DNA of 64,000 nt from Salarchaeum japonicum_A (GTDB lineage Archaea; Halobacteriota; Halobacteria; Halobacteriales; Halobacteriaceae): positions 1,736,001 through 1,800,000 of the forward strand of contig NZ_JBNAMV010000004.1 of the NCBI RefSeq assembly GCF_049705945.1, in the 5' to 3' direction. Under the pieces are notes generated by a model, which was not told where the DNA came from, did not search any database, and was given only the letters and a program-made list of their open reading frames with translations. Positions 8,517 to 16,057 of this stretch are shown in pieces (position 1 is the first letter of the stretch; each line of letters starts with the position of its first letter). The translations under genes were made by a program, and so were the position numbers.

Positions 8517-9061
8517 GTGTCCCGAAACACCGTCGCCGTGGTCGAGGACGAGCAGTCCGTTCGCGACCTCTACACGGCCTGGCTCGCCGATAGCTACGAG
8601 GTTCGGGTGGCGGCGACGCTCGACGCCGCTCGCGATATCGTCGACGACACGGTGGACGTCGTCCTGCTCGACCGCCGCCTCCCGGACGGCGCGGGTGACC
8701 GACTCCTCGACACGATTGACGAGCGTGGGCTCGGGTGTCGCGTCGCGATGGTGACGGCGGTCGAACCCGACTTCGACGTGGTTTCGCTCGGGTTCGACGA
8801 TTACCTCGTGAAGCCGTCGACCGGCGCGTGCTCGTCGAGACGGTCGAACGGCTCGTGGGCCTCCGTGAGTACCCGTCGGGCATCCGCGAGTACTATCAGA
8901 CGGCGGCCGCGAAAGCGTCGCTGGAGGCCGCGAAGTCATCAGACGCGCTCGCGGCCGACGACCGGTACGCGGCGCTCTGCAGGGAGCTCGAGACGCGCAA
9001 GAGTCGCGTGGGGACGACGAACCCGGAGACCGTTCGCGCGCTGTTCCGGGATGTCGCTTAG
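8517..9061 (+). pseudogene. HalX-domain response regulator, broken by a one-base frameshift
   Basis: The first 100 codons (8517-8816) encode a receiver domain: acidic pocket VVEDE at residues 8-12, phospho-acceptor D52 in VVLLDRRLPDG, and K99 in YLVKP. After K-P the frame goes wrong, while the -1 frame from 8816 (VDRRVLVETVERLVGLREYP onwards) continues the receiver and then a HalX domain to a TAG at 9059-9061. Adding one G in CCGTCGACC (8814-8822) restores a single protein of ~181 residues. HalX proteins are haloarchaeal receivers of unknown output. It is either a real pseudogene or an assembly error. The unshifted frame runs on to 9125 as low-complexity Arg/Ser sequence. The restored stop overlaps the convergent gene by 4 nt. 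Confidence 0.8.
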
Positions 9062-9717
9062 GTGTCGCCGAAGCACTTCAGGACGAGCGCGAGGAAGCAG
9101 ACCGCGCCGATGGCGGGGACGATGAGCGCCAGCATCGGGTGGGTCGAGATGCGTGTCGCTTCCGTCACGCCCACGGCGAGGTATGCGGCGACGAACAGCA
9201 TCGCGGGTGTGAGGAGGTACCACGCAGTGAGCGGGGAGCGTTTTGTCGTCGCCGTTTCTCCGGCGTCGGGTTTGACGAACGCGATGTCCGTGACGCCGAG
9301 GCCGTGGGGCGTGCAGCGGCGTTTCACCATCCACCACGCGTCCCGGCAGTCGTTCGGGAGTTCGTGCACGAACACGATGAGGTAGTCGCAGTCCCGGCCG
9401 ACGGTTTCGAGGTGGCGGTGGATGCCGGCGTGGCCGTACGCGGACAGGCCGTCCACGAGTTCGATGCCGATGGTGTCCGCGACGAGCAGGTCGCACTCCC
9501 GACTCCCGGTCTGCACGTCCACGCTGACGTTCCCGAGCGACGACCGGAGTTCCCGCCGCACCCACTGCGCGAGGTGTCTCCCCTCCGGCGGTGACGCGAA
9601 CCCGTCCTCGCAGAGCGCGTGCTGCACCTCCTCGAACAGGACTGCGTCATCGTCGCTCGGCCGCGACTCGGTCGTCGACGTGCCGCATGCGTTCCGTGCG
9701 GACTGATTCAGAGACAT
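9058..9717 (-). CDS. Unknown protein: degenerate nuclease-like N-terminal domain plus two membrane segments
   Basis: 219 residues; not recognised as a named family. Residues ~25-145 look like a compact alpha/beta domain: VRRELRSSLGNVSVDVQT, then ECDLLVADTIGIELVDGL, then DYLIVFVHEL. The ECDLLV-x5-IELV pattern is reminiscent of a PD-(D/E)xK nuclease core, but the catalytic Lys position would be Val, so if related it is probably inactive. Residues ~165-185 and ~195-213 are hydrophobic membrane segments. The start is ATG 9717. It is transcribed toward and overlaps the HalX gene end by 4 nt, and lies 80 nt downstream of the Bat-like gene in the same direction, so co-transcription with it is possible. 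Confidence 0.75.
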   Translation of the reverse strand: MSLNQSARNACGTSTTESRPSDDDAVLFEEVQHALCEDGFASPPEGRHLAQWVRRELRSSLGNVSVDVQTGSRECDLLVADTIGIELVDGLSAYGHAGIHRHLETVGRDCDYLIVFVHELPNDCRDAWWMVKRRCTPHGLGVTDIAFVKPDAGETATTKRSPLTAWYLLTPAMLFVAAYLAVGVTEATRISTHPMLALIVPAIGAVCFLALVLKCFGDT

Positions 9718-9797
9718 CGGCTGTTATCATGTGACTATCTCTCACGAACCGGCCAAGCGTTACTGCCGAACCATATGGAACGCGACCGCCGCCCACC

Positions 9798-12185
9798 CTA
9801 ATCGTTTAGGTCGGACTGGTCGCCGAAGGCCTCCGCGAACACCGCGCCGAGCGCCTTCCGGAGGTGCTGGTGGAACGTCGGCGCACTCACACCCATCGCG
9901 TCCGCGACCTCCTCACCGGTGTGCTCGCGCGGCCACGAGAAAAAGCCGTGTTCGTACGCCGTTCGGAGCGCCGTTCGCTGTTTCTCCGTCAAGCCCTCCA
10001 CGAGCACCGCCGGCTGGGACGCCGGCTGGGAACGCCGCACCAATTCGATACCGGGCAGGCGCTCCTCGCACGCCGCCACCAGCTCCCGCACCGACCGCGT
10101 CCGCGGCACCGTCACCGACACCTCCACCTCCTGGGGCGTCGCCGTCAACGACTGAACGGACGCACCGTGCGCCGCCAGCACGTCGACGGCCGGGAACTCC
10201 GAGACGACCAGGCCGACGAGCGTGCGCTCCCGGTCGGAGTCGAACACGTCCGCGGACGTCACCGACACGAGCGCGTCCGCCGCTGCAGCCACCGCGTCCG
10301 GGTCGACGTCGGCCACCGCGACGTACACGAGCCACGACCCGTCCTCCTTCGACACGACCTCCTCCAGTTCGAACGTCGCGTTCGTCCGGCGCGCCATCGC
10401 GGACACCGGCCCGGTTGCATCCGGCACCCGGAACGCCACCTCCACGCCGCCGCCCGTCACCAAGGCTTCCTTTCGCTCCACGGCGTTCACCGCGCTCGCC
10501 ACTGTCGCCGCGAGCTCGCTCAGTATGTCGCGCTCCTCCGGGCCGAACTGGTCCGTGCGCCGGCCGTACACCGCGAGCACGCCGTACGACCCGCCATCGA
10601 AGGATAACGGGAACGCCGCCGCGGACCCCGCGCCCGCCGCGAGCGCGCGCCGCCGCCAGCCCCCGCCAGCCGCCGCCACCAGGTCGGACACGACGACTGG
10701 TTCGGCGTGCTCCGCTGCCCGCCACGCCGGCGACGCCGTCGCGTCCTCCACAGCGAGCGCGTCCAGGATTGACTCGCCAGCGCCCGCCCACGCCCGCGGC
10801 GACACCTCGCCGTCGTCCACGGCTCCCGTCCACGCGAACACGTACTCGTCGTCCGCGGCGAGCGACTCACACACCGACCGCTCTACCTCTTCTCGGGTCG
10901 ACGCGCCAAGCAATCCCGCCTGGGTCCGCCGGACGAGCGTGTTCGTCCGATTCACCTCCTCCAGGCGCTCCGTCTTCGCCGCCAGCTCGCGTTCTTGCTC
11001 CCGTAGCGCCGCCTCCCGGTCGTGGCGGTCGAGCGCCGCCGCCGTGTTCGCCGCCAACACCTCCACCACCGACACGTCCACGTCGTCGAATCCGTCCGAT
11101 TCGGCGCCCGCGACGAGCACGCCGTGCGACCCGACCGCCACCACCAACGCCGTCGCGCCCTCGAACGCGTCGCTCGCGTTCACGGTCCGCGTCTCTTCTG
11201 CGACGAACGCCGCCCACTCCGGCGATCCATCTCCTAATACGGGTAGCTTGTCCGTCGACGCGCCGCGCGCCGCCGCCGCGACGAGCGCGCGCTCGTCCGC
11301 GTCCCACCGATAGAACGCCGTCCGCGACAGGCCGAGCAGGCCGTCCGCCGCCGCGACCGCGTGCTCGAACACGTCGCTCGGCGTCTCCGCCCCCACGAGT
11401 GCGCGTGTCGTCTCGTGCAGTGTCGCCACCGCCCGCTCGCGCGCCACCCGCTCGCTCACGTCCCGCCCGACCCCCGCGACGTGCGTCACTCGCCCGTCGT
11501 CGTCCGTGATTCGGGAGAACGTGAATTCGTACGGCACGTCCCCTGTCTCCGTCCGCACCGTCGCGTCCACGCGCGCGCTTCCGTCCTCGATGGCGGCCTC
11601 GAACGCCTCCGCCGCGGCCGGCCGGTCGTCCGGCGCGACGAACTCGTCTGGGTCGCGCTCGCCCGGCTCCACACAGCCGAGCACGTCCTCCAGTCGCGAG
11701 TTCCAATGGGTCACCGTCCCCGCGCGGTCCGCGACGAAGAACACGTCCTGCACTGCCTCCAGCGCGTCCTCCACGAACGCCCGACTCGCCGCTAACTCCC
11801 GTTCCGTCTCGTACGCCTCCGCCGCGTTCACCACGGTGTTCGCGAGGATATCGAACCGTCCGCGCCCGGGTCGCTTCTGCACGTACTCCGTCGCCCCGAG
11901 ACTGATCGCGTCGCTCGCCACGTCCTCGCTCCCCGCCCCCGTCAACAACACGAACGGCAACTCCGGCCGCGCCGCCCGAACGCGCTCTAGGAGTTCGAGG
12001 CCGTCCATCTCCGGCATCTCGTAATCACTCACCACGCACGAAAACCCCTCGTCCAACCGCTCCAGCGCGTCGACAGCCCGCGACACACTGACCACGTCCA
12101 CGCCCCGCCGTTCGAGAAACTCCGTCGCCACCGACAGAACCGCCTCGTCGTCGTCCACGACAAGCACCCGCAAACCGTCACTCAT
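9798..12185 (-). CDS. Bat-like sensor-regulator: receiver, PAS, two GAF and HTH-10 domains
   Basis: A 795-residue one-piece signalling protein. Residues 5-120 are a receiver (VVDDDEA at 9-15, phospho-acceptor D54 in VSDYEMPEMDG, K109 in EYVQKRPG). Residues ~130-255 are PAS (VFFVADRAGTVTHWN), ~265-400 and ~425-575 GAF domains, ~595-730 the bacterio-opsin-activator-associated domain, and ~735-788 the HTH-10 DNA-binding helix pair (LTEKQRTALRTAYEHGFFSW, VADAMGVSAPTFHQHL). It is a relative of the Halobacterium bacterio-opsin activator; the target genes are unknown and no opsin gene is near. The ATG at 12185 gives a receiver starting at its usual place. A histidine kinase is not present in the window. 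Confidence 0.9.
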   Translation of the reverse strand: MSDGLRVLVVDDDEAVLSVATEFLERRGVDVVSVSRAVDALERLDEGFSCVVSDYEMPEMDGLELLERVRAARPELPFVLLTGAGSEDVASDAISLGATEYVQKRPGRGRFDILANTVVNAAEAYETERELAASRAFVEDALEAVQDVFFVADRAGTVTHWNSRLEDVLGCVEPGERDPDEFVAPDDRPAAAEAFEAAIEDGSARVDATVRTETGDVPYEFTFSRITDDDGRVTHVAGVGRDVSERVARERAVATLHETTRALVGAETPSDVFEHAVAAADGLLGLSRTAFYRWDADERALVAAAARGASTDKLPVLGDGSPEWAAFVAEETRTVNASDAFEGATALVVAVGSHGVLVAGAESDGFDDVDVSVVEVLAANTAAALDRHDREAALREQERELAAKTERLEEVNRTNTLVRRTQAGLLGASTREEVERSVCESLAADDEYVFAWTGAVDDGEVSPRAWAGAGESILDALAVEDATASPAWRAAEHAEPVVVSDLVAAAGGGWRRRALAAGAGSAAAFPLSFDGGSYGVLAVYGRRTDQFGPEERDILSELAATVASAVNAVERKEALVTGGGVEVAFRVPDATGPVSAMARRTNATFELEEVVSKEDGSWLVYVAVADVDPDAVAAAADALVSVTSADVFDSDRERTLVGLVVSEFPAVDVLAAHGASVQSLTATPQEVEVSVTVPRTRSVRELVAACEERLPGIELVRRSQPASQPAVLVEGLTEKQRTALRTAYEHGFFSWPREHTGEEVADAMGVSAPTFHQHLRKALGAVFAEAFGDQSDLND

Positions 12186-12266
12186 ACGCTCACTATCTAA
12201 CCAGCACGTAAACCACTATTCCTCTCATTGCTACACGCACACAGCGAAATCAACAACGCCGCGACA

Positions 12267-12316
12267 GCGTCGTCACTACCCGAGTGAAAACAAAGGAAGA
12301 ATGCCGCGTGTGACCG
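12267..12316. repeat. Direct repeat, copy A (left of toxin-antitoxin pair)
   Basis: About 50 nt beginning GCGTCGTCACTACCCGAGTG and ending TGACCG. By eye it matches 13014-13062 at about 44 of 50 positions with one gap. On the minus strand it lies 16 nt after the toxin stop and contains a T-rich run (TTTGTTTT), so it may act as a transcription terminator. Confidence 0.85.
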
Positions 12317-12331
12317 ATTATGGACTATCTT

Positions 12332-12724
12332 TTACGATACCACGTCCGCCGGCTCGATTGCTCTGTTTTCCACGAGTTCGTTGTCGAACGAGACGAGTGT
12401 CGCACCACACCCCTCAGCACACGCGAGAATCAGACAGTCCATCGGATACAGGAGTGTCTCCTGCTGTAGTTCGTTCGCGTCGAGTACGTCCTCCGAATCC
12501 GGGACAACCACTTCGATTCCGCTCCGTACCTCGTCTTCTATTTCTCGTGCTCGTTTCGCTTCGACTGCGTGCTTCTTCGTGAGTACCGCCCGTAGCTCCA
12601 TCACGTTCAGTAGAGAATTCACTAGCTCGTGCTCGCTATCCAGAATCTCGACCGCGGACGCACCGTGCGTCGCTTCGTCCGCAACGGCCGCGATGAACAC
12701 GTTCGTATCGAGAAACACCCTCAT
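12332..12724 (-). CDS. PIN-domain (VapC-type) toxin ribonuclease
   Basis: 130 residues, normal for VapC toxins. The PIN acidic residues are all present: D6 in FLDTN, E43 in VMELR, D96 in YPMDCLIL and D114 in VSFDNEL. Such proteins are Mg2+-dependent RNases, many of which cleave tRNA or rRNA. The ATG overlaps the stop of the upstream antitoxin gene (ATGA), the usual antitoxin-then-toxin order. An alternative reading is a non-toxin PIN RNase, but the coupled partner favours a TA pair. Confidence 0.88.
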   Translation of the reverse strand: MRVFLDTNVFIAAVADEATHGASAVEILDSEHELVNSLLNVMELRAVLTKKHAVEAKRAREIEDEVRSGIEVVVPDSEDVLDANELQQETLLYPMDCLILACAEGCGATLVSFDNELVENRAIEPADVVS

Positions 12725-12969
12725 ACGTGTTCCCGCACGTCTCGCACGTCCTCGACTGCGTCCGGGTCGATGTCGTCCGCCATCCCACGCAGCCGACTCC
12801 CGAGCGGCGTCGCGTCGTCACGAGCACGTCGCTCCGCGAGAACGCCGTCGAGTTCGGAGAGAGCGTCACTTCGCGAGTCCGCGCGAACCGTCACTCCTGC
12901 CGCTTCGTCCGTCGCAGCCCACCGCCCGTCTCCTTCCTCGACGAGTCGAATCTCTCGATACACGCTCAT
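12721..12969 (-). CDS. HicB-like antitoxin partner of the PIN toxin
   Basis: 82 residues from ATG 12969; the frame is open to 13023, but the shorter start gives a natural N-terminus (MSVYREIRLVEEGDGRW). Residues ~1-45 match the HicB-type fold pattern (GDGRWAATDEAAGVTVRADS-x3-AL), followed by a charged tail rich in D, R and E that could wrap the toxin. No classical DNA-binding motif (AbrB, CopG, Phd) is visible. It overlaps the toxin by 4 nt. Expected role: neutralise the toxin and repress the operon. The pairing of a HicB-like antitoxin with a PIN toxin is inferred from order and overlap. Confidence 0.75.
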   Translation of the reverse strand: MSVYREIRLVEEGDGRWAATDEAAGVTVRADSRSDALSELDGVLAERRARDDATPLGSRLRGMADDIDPDAVEDVRDVREHV

Positions 12970-13013
12970 ACCCCTGAATACACCGGTATCGCGTAAAAGC
13001 ATTCGGCTGCACT

Positions 13014-13062
13014 GCGTCGCCACTACGCGAGTGAAAACAAAGAGAAATGCCGCGTATGACCG
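13014..13062. repeat. Direct repeat, copy B (right of toxin-antitoxin pair)
   Basis: About 49 nt beginning GCGTCGCCACTACGCGAGTG and ending TGACCG; partner of 12267-12316. On the minus strand it lies 22 nt after the S-layer stop codon, in the expected terminator position, and also contains CTTTGTTTTC. Confidence 0.85.
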
Positions 13063-13084
13063 CTACCGGCGGTCAGTCGTTATT

Positions 13085-15832
13085 TTAGTTGTCGCGGCGG
13101 AGCGCGAGGAGCGCAGCGCCGAGGACCGCGACGAGCGCGAGTCCGACACCGAAGCCAGGCGTGCTACCGGACGAACCTTCCTCCGTCGTCGTCGTGGACG
13201 GAGCGGCGGTCGTCGTGGTAGTCGTCGACGTGGTGGTCGTACTCGTCGTCGTGGACGTCGTGGACGTCGTACTCGTCGTAGACGTCGTACTCGTCGTCGT
13301 GGTCTGTGCCTCGACAACGTTACCGGACGCCGTCGAGCTGGTCAGGCTGTTCGAGACAGTGAACGTGTCTCCAGCGTTGATGCCGCTCGGCGTGGTGAGG
13401 TCGTAGCCGGTTGCAGTCCACGAATCGTCGGGCTGGACCGTCACCTTCATCTTCTTGTAGAAGGGCGGCTCCGAGTCAGACGTCGACTGGATGATGACGT
13501 TGAGCGTCGTACCCGGTGCGTACGTGGACGAACCGGAGATGGAGACGTTCGACGTCGCCGTGACGTTCACCGGGTCCTGTGCGTAGGACACCGAGCCCGA
13601 AACGGTGCTGAAGGACGTCATGACGGACTGATTGTCGCCACCACGGAGGAGGCGGTCGTCAGTAACAGTCGCCGTGACGTTGAAGTTGTCTCCCGCTTTC
13701 ACGGATGCGGGGTCACCGCCAAGGCCGCGTTCCCACGTAACCTTGTCCGGCTTGAACGCAACGTAGTACGTGTTGTTGTCCGCGTCCGCGATGAACGTGG
13801 TGTTACCCGTAGATGCAGACACGTTCAGAACCTTACCGACGCGGTTCTTGTCAGGATTGGTCTGCTTGACCGTAAGTTCGAGCGCACCAGACGTGAACGC
13901 AGTCTGGAGGTCATTCTTCGAGTCGACGAGGCCACCGAGGCCGGTCGCCGAAATCTGGTGAACGACGTAGTCGCTCGTCACGATGGAGCTGTCTTCCGTG
14001 AGCGAACCGGACGCGAGGAGACTCTGGACGTCGCTGGCGTCGCTAAGGGAAGCGCCGCTCGGTGCAGTCCAAGTCTTCACGCCGTTGGTCGAACGCTCCG
14101 TGATGGAGATGGAACCGACCGTGTCCGGGGACGTGAGTGCGTCGGAGACGCTGCCACCGTTCGTCGCGTAGAGGTTGTAACTTCCCGTGTCGAGGAGGTT
14201 ACTGAGCTTCGTCTGGCTGTCCGTGCTGATACTGTCGTCGTCGCTGTTCTTCACGCTGACCGTGTCCGCGAGGCTCGTCGAATTACCAGCCTCGTACGTG
14301 TTGAACAGGATCGTGACAGTACCGTCTTTGTCACCGCCGTCGGTGACCGTGACGTTTGCTTGGTAGCCGGATTCGTCTTCGTCACCGATGACGACCGTGG
14401 CCTTTGTGGCTTCACCAGTGAACTCGACCGGAATCTCGACAATACCGCCCTGGTTCACCGAGTAACTCGCATCACCGGCGAAGTCGATGGAACCAGCCGT
14501 CTGTTCGTTGACGGTAAGTGTACCGGCTTCCGCAATGATGCCGGTCTGGATGTCGAGAACCTGAACAGAGTAGTTACCGGTAGTGCTCGGCACTCCGAGG
14601 GATTCAGTGACGGTGGTGTCACTGTCGATGGTGGTGGTGTTCGTCTGAACAACGTCACCATCAGAGTTCAGGAACTGAACCTCAACGTTACGACCCGCAA
14701 CGTTTGAGGAGGCCGTCACGTCGACGGTCTCGTCGGTCGTGACCGAGTTGCTACCGAGCGACGCGCTCAGACCGAGGTTGCGGAGCGTGAGGTTACTCTT
14801 GACGCTCGTGTTAGTGAACGTAACCGTGTAGTCCTGGCTCGTACTCCGGTCGCTCGTACCGAGGACAGCGACGAAGCTGTTCGTGCCAGTCGAACGGGAC
14901 GTGAGGAAGCCGTCGTCGCTACCGGAGAGCTCGAACGGAACGTTCGTCGAGCTGAGGTTGACGACAGCGACCTTCTCACCTTTGTAGGCGATACCGTCGC
15001 CTTCACCCTCTTCGAGGGTTGTAGACGTCGCGGTGATGGTGTGGTTCGTGCCGAAGAGCTCGAGCTTCGCACCGTCGTTCAGGTTCTTACCAACGTCGAT
15101 GACGAGACGACCGTCGTCGTTCGTGTAGGTGGTGGACTTCGTGGCAGTCGTCACTTCGTTGCCGTTACGGTCGTAAACGGTGAAGTCACCGTCTCCGAGC
15201 TCACTTGAGAAGTTAGTGCCTTCCTCCGTCACGAGTTCGACGAAGTGCTTGCTTTCGCTCGGGGAGTTGAACTCAACCGGGCCCTGCGAGACGGTGACCT
15301 CCTGATCGCTTGAGGACACACCGATGGAAAGGGTCGGTGTCGCGTACGTGTTGGGGTCCGTCTGCGGGTTAACGTCAACACGCGTCTCGTAGTCGCCACT
15401 GCTGTCAGCGTTCGTGACGTTGTTGACTGTGACGTTCAGTACGTCGCCTTCGTTGAGGTTAACACCACTGCCGAAGTCGACCTGAAGCGTCTGGCCGTTG
15501 TCGACGTTAACGGTACTAACGTTCGCAGTGATGTCGCTACCGTTGAGCTCAGCGAACGTAATGTCGTTAACGTTATCGACGCTACTTAGGTCGAATGCGC
15601 TTGTGCCGTAGTCAATCTGGATGCGGTTCAGCGAATCACCATCGAGGTCAGACCCAATGGTGATGTTGACCTCGTGGCTTGTGGCTGCACTGGGCGCGTC
15701 GTCAACGGCACTGATAGAGCCACTCGTCTGCTCTGCAGAAACAGCACCCGTGAAGGCAACTGCGCCTGCGAACACAGACATGACCATCAGCGCGCTGAGG
15801 AGCACGCCGCGAATCTTATTGTTTCCTGTCAT
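13085..15832 (-). CDS. csg: S-layer glycoprotein
   Basis: 915 residues, secreted to form the cell wall lattice. Residues 1-33 are a Sec signal peptide (KIRGVLLSALMVMSVFAGAV, cleavage near VSA|EQ). The ectodomain is acidic and rich in Thr, Ser and Val, with many N-glycosylation sequons (NIT, NVS, NVT, NTT). Residues ~844-883 are a Thr/Ser linker, probably O-glycosylated. The tail has T-PGF (892-894), a hydrophobic span and RRDN: a PGF-CTERM signal processed by archaeosortase A with lipid attachment in related haloarchaea. This matches Haloferax/Halobacterium S-layer proteins in length and order. The gene has a long leader and its own terminator region. Confidence 0.95.
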   Translation of the reverse strand: MTGNNKIRGVLLSALMVMSVFAGAVAFTGAVSAEQTSGSISAVDDAPSAATSHEVNITIGSDLDGDSLNRIQIDYGTSAFDLSSVDNVNDITFAELNGSDITANVSTVNVDNGQTLQVDFGSGVNLNEGDVLNVTVNNVTNADSSGDYETRVDVNPQTDPNTYATPTLSIGVSSSDQEVTVSQGPVEFNSPSESKHFVELVTEEGTNFSSELGDGDFTVYDRNGNEVTTATKSTTYTNDDGRLVIDVGKNLNDGAKLELFGTNHTITATSTTLEEGEGDGIAYKGEKVAVVNLSSTNVPFELSGSDDGFLTSRSTGTNSFVAVLGTSDRSTSQDYTVTFTNTSVKSNLTLRNLGLSASLGSNSVTTDETVDVTASSNVAGRNVEVQFLNSDGDVVQTNTTTIDSDTTVTESLGVPSTTGNYSVQVLDIQTGIIAEAGTLTVNEQTAGSIDFAGDASYSVNQGGIVEIPVEFTGEATKATVVIGDEDESGYQANVTVTDGGDKDGTVTILFNTYEAGNSTSLADTVSVKNSDDDSISTDSQTKLSNLLDTGSYNLYATNGGSVSDALTSPDTVGSISITERSTNGVKTWTAPSGASLSDASDVQSLLASGSLTEDSSIVTSDYVVHQISATGLGGLVDSKNDLQTAFTSGALELTVKQTNPDKNRVGKVLNVSASTGNTTFIADADNNTYYVAFKPDKVTWERGLGGDPASVKAGDNFNVTATVTDDRLLRGGDNQSVMTSFSTVSGSVSYAQDPVNVTATSNVSISGSSTYAPGTTLNVIIQSTSDSEPPFYKKMKVTVQPDDSWTATGYDLTTPSGINAGDTFTVSNSLTSSTASGNVVEAQTTTTSTTSTTSTTSTTSTTTSTTTTSTTTTTTAAPSTTTTEEGSSGSTPGFGVGLALVAVLGAALLALRRDN
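13184..13303 (-). repeat. Thr/Ser codon repeat of the S-layer linker
   Basis: Forty codons of almost only Thr with Ser every third or fourth residue (TTSTTSTTS pattern). In DNA it is a degenerate CGTCGT/GTAGTC-type short tandem repeat, which can slip and change the length of the cell-wall-spanning linker between strains. Confidence 0.85.
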
Positions 15833-15928
15833 AGTTTGTTTCTAGGGGTCGCACGTCGGCTTTCGGCTCGCTGCGTACTCGCTGACGCACATGGGTAGGG
15901 GTACACTCACTCTTTACGTAGCCTCCAT

Positions 15929-16000
15929 TAAATGCTTTGTGTGTTTCACCATCGCGGGCGACTGCTAGACGGCCGCCTCAGGCCGCGTAAATGCTTTGTG
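15929..16000 (-). promoter_or_regulatory. S-layer promoter region with a duplicated 13-bp element
   Basis: On the minus strand CACAAAGCATTTA occurs twice, at 15929-15941 and 15988-16000, 59 bp apart; each contains a TATA-like GCATTTA. A further AT-rich GTATTTAAACG lies at ~16018-16028. The first ATG of the gene is ~95 nt below the nearer copy, so the mRNA would carry a leader of about 70 nt. Two promoters and a structured leader are known for S-layer genes in other haloarchaea; here they are inferred from spacing. The remainder of 15833-16057 holds nothing else recognised. Confidence 0.6.
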
Positions 16001-16057
16001 CAGAATCGGAGAAAATTCGTTTAAATACGGTATCTGTTGGCTAGGGGCGTGGGCGCG

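Noticed and set aside
8371..8754. A frame starting MQDADSEITSVEALMETL before the HalX gene.
   Set aside because: It overlaps the HalX receiver out of frame and becomes Arg/Ser/Thr-rich; no domain.
8811..8822. Programmed ribosomal frameshift to make the full HalX protein.
   Set aside because: The sequence AAGCCGTCGACC has no slippery heptamer or stimulatory structure that I can see; a deleted base explains it more simply.
13200..13310. Regular short repeats that look like a CRISPR-like or satellite array.
   Set aside because: They are codons of the Thr/Ser linker of the S-layer protein in frame with the gene, without spacers.
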